Shown here one piece after another: positions 57,614-64,000 of a stretch of 64,000 nt of DNA. Made by a program: the position numbers and the translations under genes. The notes under the pieces are model-generated. The model worked only from the letters and a program-made list of their open reading frames with translations, did not search any database and had not been told where the DNA came from. Position 1 is the first letter of the stretch; every line of letters begins with the position of its first letter. The stretch comes from Streptomyces carminius (GTDB taxonomy: Bacteria > Actinomycetota > Actinomycetes > Streptomycetales > Streptomycetaceae), in assembly GCF_002794255.1 (NCBI RefSeq), contig NZ_PGGW01000071.1, positions 124,001 through 188,000 of the forward strand. Direction: 5' to 3'.

Positions 57614-58675
57614 ATGTTCCGATATGTTCCGTTCATGCCGATCACGACCGTCTCCGTGCGCCGTGCCGCCACCGCCCTGACCGCCCTCGTCCTGGCCACC
57701 ACCGCGGTGGCGGGCTGCGGCGCACCGGACGACGGCCGCGGCCGGGCCGCGCCCTCCCCCGGCGCGGCGGACACCACCCCGGACACCGACCCGGACACCG
57801 ACCCGGACACCGACCAGCCGGATTCCCGGCCCTCCGCCTCCCGCTCCGCGGGCACCGCCACCCCGGCCCCCGGCGGATACCTCACCCTGCCGCTGTCCGC
57901 CAGCGGCCGCGTCCCCGTCCTCCGGCACGGGCCGCGGTACTCGGAGGGCGGGAAGGGAGCGGCGGGCCCCGGCGGCACGGCGGGCCGGACGTCCGGGGAC
58001 CGGGTGGTGGCGCTGACCTTCGACGCCGCCCTGTCACCCGAGGACGCGAAACGCGCGGCCGAGGACGGCGTCCGCCACGACAACCCGGCACTGTTCACCG
58101 CCCTGCGCCGTGCGAAGGCCCCCGCCACCGTCTTCATGACCGGGGTGTGGGCCCGCACCCACCGGGACCGGGCCCGCGCCATCGGCCGCGACCGGCTGTT
58201 CGAGGTCGGCAGCCTCTCCCTCTCCCACCACGCCTTCACCCCCGACTGCGCGGACCTGCCCGCCCTGGCCCCGGACCGGCACCTGGCGGAGGTGCGCGAG
58301 GGGCTGAAGGAGATCCGCGCGGCGGGCGTGGCGCGGCCCACCCCGTACTTCCGCTTTCCCGGCGGCTGCCACGACGACCGGTCCCGGCGGGCCGTCGCAC
58401 CGGCCGGGGTGACCGCGGTGGCGGGGGACGTGGACGCGGCGGACACCGGCGCGTCCGATCCGGAGGAGCTCGCCGGGCGGGTACTGAAGAAGATCAGGCC
58501 GGGTTCGGTGGTGATCCTGCGCTGGGACCGCGAGCGGGCACCGGCCACCGCCGCGGCGGTCGGCCGCCTGGTCCCGGAACTGCGCGGGCGCGGCTACCGC
58601 CTCGTCCACGTCTCGGAACTCGTCGCGGCGGCCATGGGCCGGGCGCCCGCCCCGTCCCCCGCCTCGTCCCGCTGA
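57614..58675 (+). CDS. NodB-like polysaccharide deacetylase family lipoprotein, probably inactive
   Basis: The 353-residue protein has a lipoprotein signal (TALVLATTAVAGC, lipid on Cys36), followed by an Asp/Pro-rich linker with DTDPDTDPDTD repeats. The NodB domain starts at about residue 130. Key residues have changed. The TFDD motif reads TFDAA (Asp137 kept, metal-binding Asp replaced by Ala138). The N-H-S-x-x-H metal motif reads GSLSLSHH (first His lost). The LxLH motif near the end reads VVILRW (His lost). YFRFPGGCHDD remains. It probably no longer deacetylates but may still bind a glycan. ATG 57614 is used; ATG 57635 is also possible. Confidence 0.82.
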   Translation: MFRYVPFMPITTVSVRRAATALTALVLATTAVAGCGAPDDGRGRAAPSPGAADTTPDTDPDTDPDTDQPDSRPSASRSAGTATPAPGGYLTLPLSASGRVPVLRHGPRYSEGGKGAAGPGGTAGRTSGDRVVALTFDAALSPEDAKRAAEDGVRHDNPALFTALRRAKAPATVFMTGVWARTHRDRARAIGRDRLFEVGSLSLSHHAFTPDCADLPALAPDRHLAEVREGLKEIRAAGVARPTPYFRFPGGCHDDRSRRAVAPAGVTAVAGDVDAADTGASDPEELAGRVLKKIRPGSVVILRWDRERAPATAAAVGRLVPELRGRGYRLVHVSELVAAAMGRAPAPSPASSR

Positions 58676-58717
58676 GCCCCCGGCCCGTCCGCCCGGCCCG
58701 TCCGCCCGGCGGCGGGC

Positions 58718-58891
58718 TCAGCCGGAGCAGGCGACCCGCTCGGCCTCCTGCCAGCCGCACACCGGACACAGCGTGGCGCCGGGCGTGCTCGCCGGATACT
58801 CGGTGGGCTCGCCGCACCGCACACAGCGGGCGCGCTCCTCGCGCCCGGCGCCCTCGGCACGACCGGCGCGGTCCTCCGGTTCGTTCTCCAT
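58718..58891 (-). CDS. Small zinc-ribbon protein
   Basis: A 57-residue protein with two knuckles: ARCVRCGEPTEY and ATLCPVCGWQEAE. The C-x2-C/C-x2-C pattern and the acidic N-terminus indicate a zinc ribbon. ATG 58891 has no strong ribosome site. It lies downstream of the disrupted ABC permease remnant on the same strand (22 bp after it in gene order). The function is unknown; the gene is short enough to escape automatic calling. Confidence 0.6.
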   Translation of the reverse strand: MENEPEDRAGRAEGAGREERARCVRCGEPTEYPASTPGATLCPVCGWQEAERVACSG

Positions 58892-58912
58892 ACCGACGAG
58901 CGTAGCGCCGCG

Positions 58913-59560
58913 CTACCCCCGGCGGGCGGCGGCCCGGCAGCTCACCGCCACCGCCCCGGCGGCCACCAGCAGTGCCGCCGCGCACGGCAGCAGCGGCACC
59001 GAGACGTCGGCGGTGCGCGATCCGGTGACCAGCGCGCCGACCGCCGCGTTGGCCGGCGACCACGGGACCACCAGCGCCGCCACCGAGGCGAGCACGGTGG
59101 CGGGCACCGCCCGCCCGGTGCCGCGCAGCAGCGGCCGGTTGCACAGCGCCCCCACCGCCGTGCCCAGCAGCGCGCAGGTGAGCACGGCCAGCAGCCCGGC
59201 ACCGGCCGCGGGCACCGGCGGTACGGCGGTGGCGCGGTCGCCGCCGTGCGGGCCGCCGATCACGGCGACGGCCACCGCGCCGGCGGCGCCCAGCGCCGCC
59301 GAGACGAGCAGCGCGCCCAGCAGGGACGCCAGCTGGACCGCGCCCGGACCGGCCGCCGCCGCGGCGCACCAGCGGGCGGCGGGCGGCTCGCCGGTGACAC
59401 AGGCCCTGGCCAGCCAGGCGGCCACCGGCAGCAGCACGGCGGCGGCGTAGCCGAGCGAGTCCAGGACCGGCTCCCCGCCCCGGACCCCGACCAGCAGGGC
59501 GGCTGCGTACAGCAGCAGGGGCGGCAGCCAGCGGCGCGAGCGCAGCAGCAGGGAGGTCTC
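58913..59560 (-). pseudogene. ABC transporter permease, 5' end removed by IS insertion
   Basis: The frame encodes about 215 residues with roughly six hydrophobic helices (RRWLPPLLLYAAALLVGVRGG, LGYAAAVLLPVAAWLARACV and others). It has no start codon of its own: upstream it runs straight into the IS end (59561). Only about a dozen N-terminal codons appear to be missing. The reading frame is otherwise open to its stop at 58913. It was probably encoded after the ATPase gene now at 60865-61467. Some product could arise by read-through from the IS. Confidence 0.8.
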
Positions 59561-59598
59561 TTGACATCCTCGCCGCCCTGAGGGACGGCGATTCTCGC
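59561..59598 (-). ncRNA. IS right end; probable omega-RNA (reRNA) 3' scaffold for TnpB
   Basis: Just beyond the tnpB stop the element ends with a bulged hairpin (CGCCG-T-CCC/GGG-CGGCG, 59571-59590) and then GATGTCAA at the boundary. TnpB nucleases use an RNA from this end whose guide is the flanking host sequence. Here that would begin GAGACCTCCCTGCTGC, which is permease gene sequence. The 5' limit of the RNA cannot be read from sequence; it probably extends into the tnpB 3' coding region. Confidence 0.55.
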
Positions 59599-60807
59599 CT
59601 ACCGTGCCGTCTGTGGCTGCGGTGTCGGGTGGGTTCCTGCTTCGCCGCGCGGTGCCGGGAGGAGTCCTGGTCTTACTCGCGCTCGACAGGCTGTCACGGC
59701 CAGTCCGGCCGCCTTGGCGACGTTGACCGCCGCGTTGATGTCCCGGTCCAGGACGGCCCCGCATGCCGGGCAGGTCCACACACGGACGTGCAGGGGCTTG
59801 GGGCCGTCCTTGACGCCGCACTGCGAGCACACCTGAGACGTGGGCTCGAAGCGGCCGATCCGGATGAAGGTGCGCCCGTACCGGGCGGCCTTGTACTCCA
59901 GCATCGCGACGAACGCCGACCATCCGGCATCGTGCACGGACTTGGCCAGGCGGGTGCGGGCGAGTCCTTTCACCGCCAGGTCCTCCACGGCCACCGCTTG
60001 GTTCTCGCGGATCAGCTTGGTGGAGAGTTGGTGGTGGAATTCGCGGCGCGCGTCCGCGACACGGGCGTGCGCCCGTGCGACGCGGACCCGGGCCTTGTCC
60101 CGGTTGCGGGAGCCCTTCTCCTTGCGGGACAGGGCGCGCTGCGCCTTCTTCAGGCGCTTCTCGGCCCGGCGCAGGAAGCGCGGGCTGTCGATCTTCGTGC
60201 CGTCGGAGAGAACCGCGAAGTGCCCGAGCCCGAGATCGATGCCCAGCTCGGGCGACACCTTGGGCAGGACTTCCCCGGGCCCGGTCTCCACGACGAAGCT
60301 CGCGAAGTACCGGCCCGCGCTGTCCTTGACCACGGTCACCGTGGACGGCAGCGACGGCAGAGCGCGGGACCACTTCACCGTGACGTCGCCGATCTTCGGC
60401 AGACGCAGCTTGTGCCCCGGGGTGATCGACCAGCGGGCGTTCGCGGTGAACCGGACCGCTTGCCGGGTGTCCTTGCGGGACTTGTACCTCGGTGCGCCCA
60501 TCCGCGGGCGCTTGCCCTGGAGGCCGTCGAAGAAGTTTTTGTACGCGGTGTCCAGGTCCCGCAGGGACTGCTGGAGGATCACCGCCGACACCTCGCCGAG
60601 CCAGGCCCGCTCCGGGGTCTTCTTCGCCTCGGTGATCAGCCGCTTGGACAACTCCCCGGTCTTCGGGAACGGCAGCCCGGCGCCGCGGGCGGTCTCCCGA
60701 GCGCGCAGCGCGTCGTTGTAGACCACCCGCACGCACCCGAACGCCCTCGCCAGCGCTGTGCGCTGGCCGGCGCTCGGGTACAGGCGAAAGCTGTACCGAA
60801 GCTGCAC
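59599..60807 (-). CDS. tnpB: RNA-guided endonuclease TnpB
   Basis: A 402-residue TnpB that appears intact. RuvC residues are Asp191 (GIDLGL), Glu275 (VEDLAVKGL) and an Asp in DRDINAAVN (354-362). The zinc ribbon has CSQC and CPAC between Glu275 and the last Asp. The N-terminal RYSFRLYPSAGQRTALARAFGC is standard. GTG 60807 is preferred; frames upstream reach ATG 60852 but add 15 residues unlike the family. With its omega-RNA it would cut DNA matching the IS-excision site. The transposase partner is lost, so it may persist for another reason. Confidence 0.92.
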   Translation of the reverse strand: MQLRYSFRLYPSAGQRTALARAFGCVRVVYNDALRARETARGAGLPFPKTGELSKRLITEAKKTPERAWLGEVSAVILQQSLRDLDTAYKNFFDGLQGKRPRMGAPRYKSRKDTRQAVRFTANARWSITPGHKLRLPKIGDVTVKWSRALPSLPSTVTVVKDSAGRYFASFVVETGPGEVLPKVSPELGIDLGLGHFAVLSDGTKIDSPRFLRRAEKRLKKAQRALSRKEKGSRNRDKARVRVARAHARVADARREFHHQLSTKLIRENQAVAVEDLAVKGLARTRLAKSVHDAGWSAFVAMLEYKAARYGRTFIRIGRFEPTSQVCSQCGVKDGPKPLHVRVWTCPACGAVLDRDINAAVNVAKAAGLAVTACRARVRPGLLPAPRGEAGTHPTPQPQTAR

Positions 60808-60832
60808 ACCGATCACGCTACGCAGCTGGCCC

Positions 60833-60919
60833 ATGAGCGTCGATGAGAACATCCGTACAGGCCGTCACCGCGTCTTCCGCATGCACGTCCACACGGTTGT
60901 CGTGACGAAGTACCGGCAC
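60833..60919 (+). pseudogene. IS200-type TnpA transposase, 5' fragment
   Basis: ATG 60833 opens a frame reading NIRTGRHRVFRMHVHTVVVTKYRH, the N-terminus of Y1 HUH transposases (VFVTKYR). After about 29 codons it changes to ATPase antisense sequence. The HUH motif and catalytic Tyr are missing, so no transposase activity is expected. Confidence 0.85.
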
Positions 60920-61467
60920 TGTGCGGCCAGCGGATGGGCGAAGACCGCCACCCCGCCCGCGCCGTGGATCAGCTCGACCGCCCGGTCCAGCTCGGCGCTC
61001 GCCCGGCGGTCCAGTCCCGTCCACACCTCGTCCAGCACCAGCAGCTCCGGCCCGGCCAGCAGTGCCTGGGCGAGGGCGACCTTCTGGCAGCCGCCCTTGG
61101 AGAGCTCCGCCAGGGGCATGTCCGCCAGCCCTCCGGCGCCGAAGCGCTCCAGCCACCGCCGGGCGGCGGTGACCGCGGGACCGCGCCGCATCCCGTGGAT
61201 CCGGCCCAGGTGCGTCAGATAGCCGAGCGCGGTGAACGGCAGCGCGGCGGGGAAGCGCTCGGGCACGTACGCGGTGCGCGGGCGGCCGGTGATCCGGCCC
61301 GCGCTGGGCGCGTCGATCCCGGCGAGCAGTCTCAGCAGGGTGGACTTGCCGCTGCTGTTGGCCCCCTCGATCCGCACCAGCGTCCCCGGGCGCAGTTCCA
61401 GGTCCACGTCGCGCAGCACCCACGGTTTGCCGATGCCGTAGCGGCGGCCGACGGCTTCCAGTCTCAT
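60865..61467 (-). CDS. ABC transporter ATP-binding protein, C-terminus replaced by IS sequence
   Basis: A 200-residue ATPase with Walker A GANSSGKSTLLRLLAG, signature LSKGGCQKVALAQALLAG (a variant LSGGQ), Walker B LLVLDEVWTGLD and the H-loop His in GVAVFAHPLAA. The last 18 residues (QCRYFVTTTVWTCMRKTR) are encoded by the antisense strand of the tnpA fragment, so the true C-terminus is gone. All catalytic motifs survive, since the break falls just after the H-loop. Its partner permease lacks its start, so the transporter is almost certainly non-functional. ATG 61467 is used. Confidence 0.85.
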   Translation of the reverse strand: MRLEAVGRRYGIGKPWVLRDVDLELRPGTLVRIEGANSSGKSTLLRLLAGIDAPSAGRITGRPRTAYVPERFPAALPFTALGYLTHLGRIHGMRRGPAVTAARRWLERFGAGGLADMPLAELSKGGCQKVALAQALLAGPELLVLDEVWTGLDRRASAELDRAVELIHGAGGVAVFAHPLAAQCRYFVTTTVWTCMRKTR

Positions 61468-61578
61468 GACGGCCGACCATAGCCGCCGGTCCGCGGCCCC
61501 GTCCGCGCTTCACGGAACCCTTTCCCCCGCTTGAGGAACGTATAAGGCCCCCTTCATGCCGGCTGGCACACTGGCCCC

Positions 61579-62382
61579 GTGACCACGTCCGATGCCCCTT
61601 CCCTCGCCGCCCCCGCCCCCCTCGCCGACCGCGCGCCCGCAGACCGGGACGCCGCCCCGCAGTACGTCCTGCCGCTCGTCGTCCGGATCGAGCGGGCCGT
61701 CCCGCCGGGCCCCCCGGCCCGTGCCGACGCGCTGGAGACGGCGGCGCGGGCGGTGCTCGCCCTGCTGTCCGACGAGCGGACGGCCGATCCCGGCGGCGAC
61801 TGGCACCCGCTGGTGCGCGCCTGGCAGGACGGGCGCATCCGCAAGGTGGTGCGGCGGGCGCGGGGCGCGGAGTGGCGGCGGGTCCAGGCCCTGCCGGGCC
61901 TCACGGTGACCGGTTCCGGCGCCGTGGACGCCGAAGGCGCCGGGAGCAGCGGGAGCACCGAGGGCACCCGGAGCACCGCCCCGGCCGAGGTGCGGGTGTT
62001 CCCGCCCGTACCGCTGGACGGCTGGCCGAAGGAGCTGGCCCGGCTCCAGGTCTCCGGCACCGAGCTGACCGACCCCGCACCGCCCGCCGCACCCGCCCCC
62101 GGGACGCCCGTGCTGTGGCTCAACCCGGCGCTGGAGATGTCCGCGGGCAAGGCGATGGCGCAGGCCGGGCACGGCGCCCAGTTCGTCTGGTGGGCGCTGG
62201 ACGACGGTGCCCGCACCGCCTGGCGGGCGGCCGGCTTCCCGCTCGCCGTCCGTACCGCCCCGCCCGGACGGTGGGCGGAGCTGACGGCCGCGGGGCTGCC
62301 GGTGGTGCGCGACGCCGGGTTCACCGAGATCGCCCCGGGGTCGGCCACGGTCGTCGCCGACCACCCGGCGCTGCGCCGCTGA
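61579..62382 (+). CDS. Pth2-type peptidyl-tRNA hydrolase family protein
   Basis: A 267-residue protein whose C-terminal domain (about 175-267) resembles archaeal-type PTH2: LWLNPALEMSAGKAMAQAGHGAQFVWWAL, then LPVVRDAGFTEIAPGSATVVA. PTH2 enzymes cleave peptidyl-tRNA. The N-terminal part (YVLPLVVRIERA, RIRKVVRRARGAEWRRVQAL) is specific to actinobacteria. A Ser/Gly/Thr-rich insert separates the two. GTG 61579 is used. A canonical Pth is expected elsewhere on the chromosome, so its exact role is uncertain. Confidence 0.82.
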   Translation: MTTSDAPSLAAPAPLADRAPADRDAAPQYVLPLVVRIERAVPPGPPARADALETAARAVLALLSDERTADPGGDWHPLVRAWQDGRIRKVVRRARGAEWRRVQALPGLTVTGSGAVDAEGAGSSGSTEGTRSTAPAEVRVFPPVPLDGWPKELARLQVSGTELTDPAPPAAPAPGTPVLWLNPALEMSAGKAMAQAGHGAQFVWWALDDGARTAWRAAGFPLAVRTAPPGRWAELTAAGLPVVRDAGFTEIAPGSATVVADHPALRR

Positions 62383-62415
62383 GCCCGGCACCGGGAAACG
62401 GTGAGGCGGTCTCGC

Positions 62416-64000
62416 TCACCTCTTCCCGGTGCCGCCCGTCCGCCGGTCCCGCAGCCTGCTGAGCCGGCCCGTCCCCTGTTCGCGCGGCCCGCGGTCCGTC
62501 CCGCCGTTCCCGGCCCGGTCCCGCTCCTGCTCCTTTTCCTGCTCCGCCCGCTTGCGCAGCGCCGGGGGCGGGCCGGCGAGCTCGGGGAAGTCGGTGCGCA
62601 GCGCGCGCCGCAGCGCGTACATCATCAGGAAGGCCAGGACGAAGAACGGCAGGCCGAAGACCGTGATCACCTCGGCGAGCGCGTCGAGGCCGCTCTTGCC
62701 GGTGGCGGCGATCAGGGTGCCCGCGACCACGCCCTCGGTGATCGCCCAGAAGACCCGCTGCCGGGTCGGTCCGCCCTCGCCCCGCTGTCCGGCGCAGAGC
62801 ATGTCCACCACCAGGGACGCCGAGTCGGAGGAGGTGGTGAAGAAGATGACCACGATCAGCACCGACAGGACGGAGACGGCGGTGGTCAGCGGGTAGCTCT
62901 CCAGGAAGGTGAACAGCGCGCCGGGGACGTCGCCCTCCACGACGACCGTCCGTACGAGCTCGCTCTCGCCGTCCAGCTCCAGGTCGATGGCGGACAGTCC
63001 GAAGATGCTGAACCAGACGATGGTGAAGGCCGTCGGCAGGCCCAGGACACCGATGACGAACTCCCGGATCGTGCGCCCCTTGGAGATCCGGGCGATGAAG
63101 ATGCCCACGAACGGCGACCAGGTGATCGTCCAGGCCCAGTAGAACACCGTCCAACTGCCCTGCCAGCCGGTGTTGGCGAAGGTGTCGTTCCAGAACGCCA
63201 GGGACACCAGCTGGGACAGGTAGATGCCGACGCTCTCGATGACGCCCTTGGCCAGGAACAGCGTCGCCCCGGTGAGGAACACGAAGACCATCAGCCCGAT
63301 GGCCATGATGATGTTGATGTTCGACAGCCGCCGGATCCCCTTGTCCAGGCCGAAGACCACCGAGGTGGTGGCGATGGCCGTGATCACGGTGATCAGCAGG
63401 ACCTGGACCAGGGAGTTCTCCGGCAGACCGAACAGCCGCGCGAGTCCGCTGTTGATCTGCAGGGTGCCCAGGCCGATGGAGACCGCGACGCCGAAGAGGG
63501 TGCCCATCACCGCCGTGATGTCCACGATCCGGCCCGCGGTGCCGTTGATGCGGTCGCCCAGCAGGGGCTGGAGGACGGAGCTGACCCGGAACGGCAGTCC
63601 GCGCACGTAGACGAAGTAGGCGAAGGTCAGGGCCGGCAGGCAGAAGATGGACCAGGTGTGCAGGCCGAAGTGGTACAGCGAGTAGGCCATGGCCATCCTG
63701 GCCGCCTCCACCGTCTGCGGCTCGACGCCCTGCTGCGGCGGTACGGCGAAGTGGCTGATGGGTTCGGCGACCCCCCAGAACATCAGGATCGTGCCGATCC
63801 CGGCGGCGAACAGCATCGCGAACCAGGCCCGCGTGGTGTACTCCGGACGCTCGTCCTGCCCTCCCAGCCGCACATGGCCGTACCGTCCGACGGCCGTCCA
63901 CAGCAGGAAGATCACGAAGGAGGTCACCCCGAGGATGTAGAACCATCCCAGGTTGGTGAGGAGCCAGTCCGAGGCCGCCGCGAAGGTCCGGTCCACCTGC
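62416..64000 (-). CDS. BCCT-family betaine/choline transporter, partial
   Basis: At least 527 residues with about 12 helices. BCCT signatures: MFAAGIGTILMFWGVAEPISHF (glycine-rich TM3) and WTVFYWAWTITWSPFVGIFIARISKGRTIREFV (the Trp-box of TM8 and the following loop). The family imports betaine, choline, carnitine or ectoine with Na+ or H+. The C-terminal 65 residues are highly charged, as in osmosensing members such as BetP. The 5' end is beyond the window: a GTG at 63996 exists, but the family normally has about one more helix and a cytoplasmic N-terminus before this point. Confidence 0.92.
   Translation of the reverse strand, partial: QVDRTFAAASDWLLTNLGWFYILGVTSFVIFLLWTAVGRYGHVRLGGQDERPEYTTRAWFAMLFAAGIGTILMFWGVAEPISHFAVPPQQGVEPQTVEAARMAMAYSLYHFGLHTWSIFCLPALTFAYFVYVRGLPFRVSSVLQPLLGDRINGTAGRIVDITAVMGTLFGVAVSIGLGTLQINSGLARLFGLPENSLVQVLLITVITAIATTSVVFGLDKGIRRLSNINIIMAIGLMVFVFLTGATLFLAKGVIESVGIYLSQLVSLAFWNDTFANTGWQGSWTVFYWAWTITWSPFVGIFIARISKGRTIREFVIGVLGLPTAFTIVWFSIFGLSAIDLELDGESELVRTVVVEGDVPGALFTFLESYPLTTAVSVLSVLIVVIFFTTSSDSASLVVDMLCAGQRGEGGPTRQRVFWAITEGVVAGTLIAATGKSGLDALAEVITVFGLPFFVLAFLMMYALRRALRTDFPELAGPPPALRKRAEQEKEQERDRAGNGGTDRGPREQGTGRLSRLRDRRTGGTGKR

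Larger units (their letters stand above)
59561..60919 (-). mobile_element. IS200/IS605-type element, left end deleted
   Basis: The element runs from a right end at 59561 (TTGACATCCT plus hairpin on the plus strand) through tnpB to a divergent 5' fragment of tnpA that stops at about 60919. The left end and most of tnpA are gone. The flanks are the 3' part of an ABC permease gene and the 5' part of its ATPase gene. An insertion was followed by a deletion that removed the left end, the rest of tnpA, the ATPase C-terminus and the permease N-terminus. It should no longer be mobile on its own. Confidence 0.82.

Noticed and set aside
59561..59566. TTGACA as a -35 promoter element for a downstream plus-strand gene
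   Set aside because: It is the terminal sequence of the IS right end, and no plus-strand gene follows within reach.

Overview
The window looks like chromosomal DNA of a Streptomyces-type actinomycete. G+C is very high, third codon positions are strongly G/C, GTG and TTG starts are common, and genes often overlap as ATGA or GTGA. Many products belong to families typical of streptomycetes: SPW-repeat, DUF397, WhiJ-like XRE regulators, HEPN proteins of the SAV2148 type, macrolide glycosyltransferase and DUF2637. I saw no rRNA, tRNA or CRISPR array.

Region by region. 1-10.3 kb: an FhuF-like iron protein behind a good iron box, a DUF2637 membrane protein, a PP2C-like phosphatase, an alkylation-repair pair (Ada/AlkA fusion plus Ogt) divergent from an ArsR regulator-small ORF-MFS operon, a TmrB-like ATPase and the ribosome-assembly GTPase RsgA. 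The rsgA upstream region holds a 24-codon leader ORF between two mutually complementary repeat arrays. 10.7-20.4 kb: SPW protein, BrkB-like membrane protein, then a fermentation operon adhE-pflB-pflA (minus strand) preceded by a DosR/DevR-like box, then a PfkB sugar kinase and a GNAT protein. 20.5-29.4 kb: an assimilatory sulfate operon headed by a Cys-containing leader peptide: sulfite reductase, a small zinc protein, cysH, cysC, cysD, cysN, an ABC ATPase and permease of the sulfonate/taurine type, and sirohydrochlorin chelatase. The expected substrate-binding protein gene is absent. 29.4-35.4 kb: DUF1697, a macrolide glycosyltransferase divergent from an MMPL transporter, and a HEPN protein.

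35.6-50.6 kb: the glycogen-to-trehalose genes glgX/treX, treY and treZ. treZ is separated from treY by an accessory segment of about 8 kb (40.6-48.5 kb) with FHA, Uma2, NYN, hydrolase, GNAT, a WhiJ-like XRE/DUF397 pair, a small recombinase-like protein, an anti-sigma-type ATPase and a truncated AbiEii gene. Two copies of one short sequence, the 3' end of the NYN gene and a decayed relic at 47.55 kb, mark past recombination there.

50.9-64 kb: MsrB and MurC, a small conserved protein, a RibD-type reductase, ZapE, a PhoX-type phosphatase, and a NodB-like lipoprotein that lacks several catalytic residues. Next comes a two-gene ABC transporter wrecked by an IS200/IS605-type element, which keeps an intact-looking TnpB but only a scrap of TnpA. 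A Pth2-type hydrolase and a BCCT transporter cut by the window edge finish the window.
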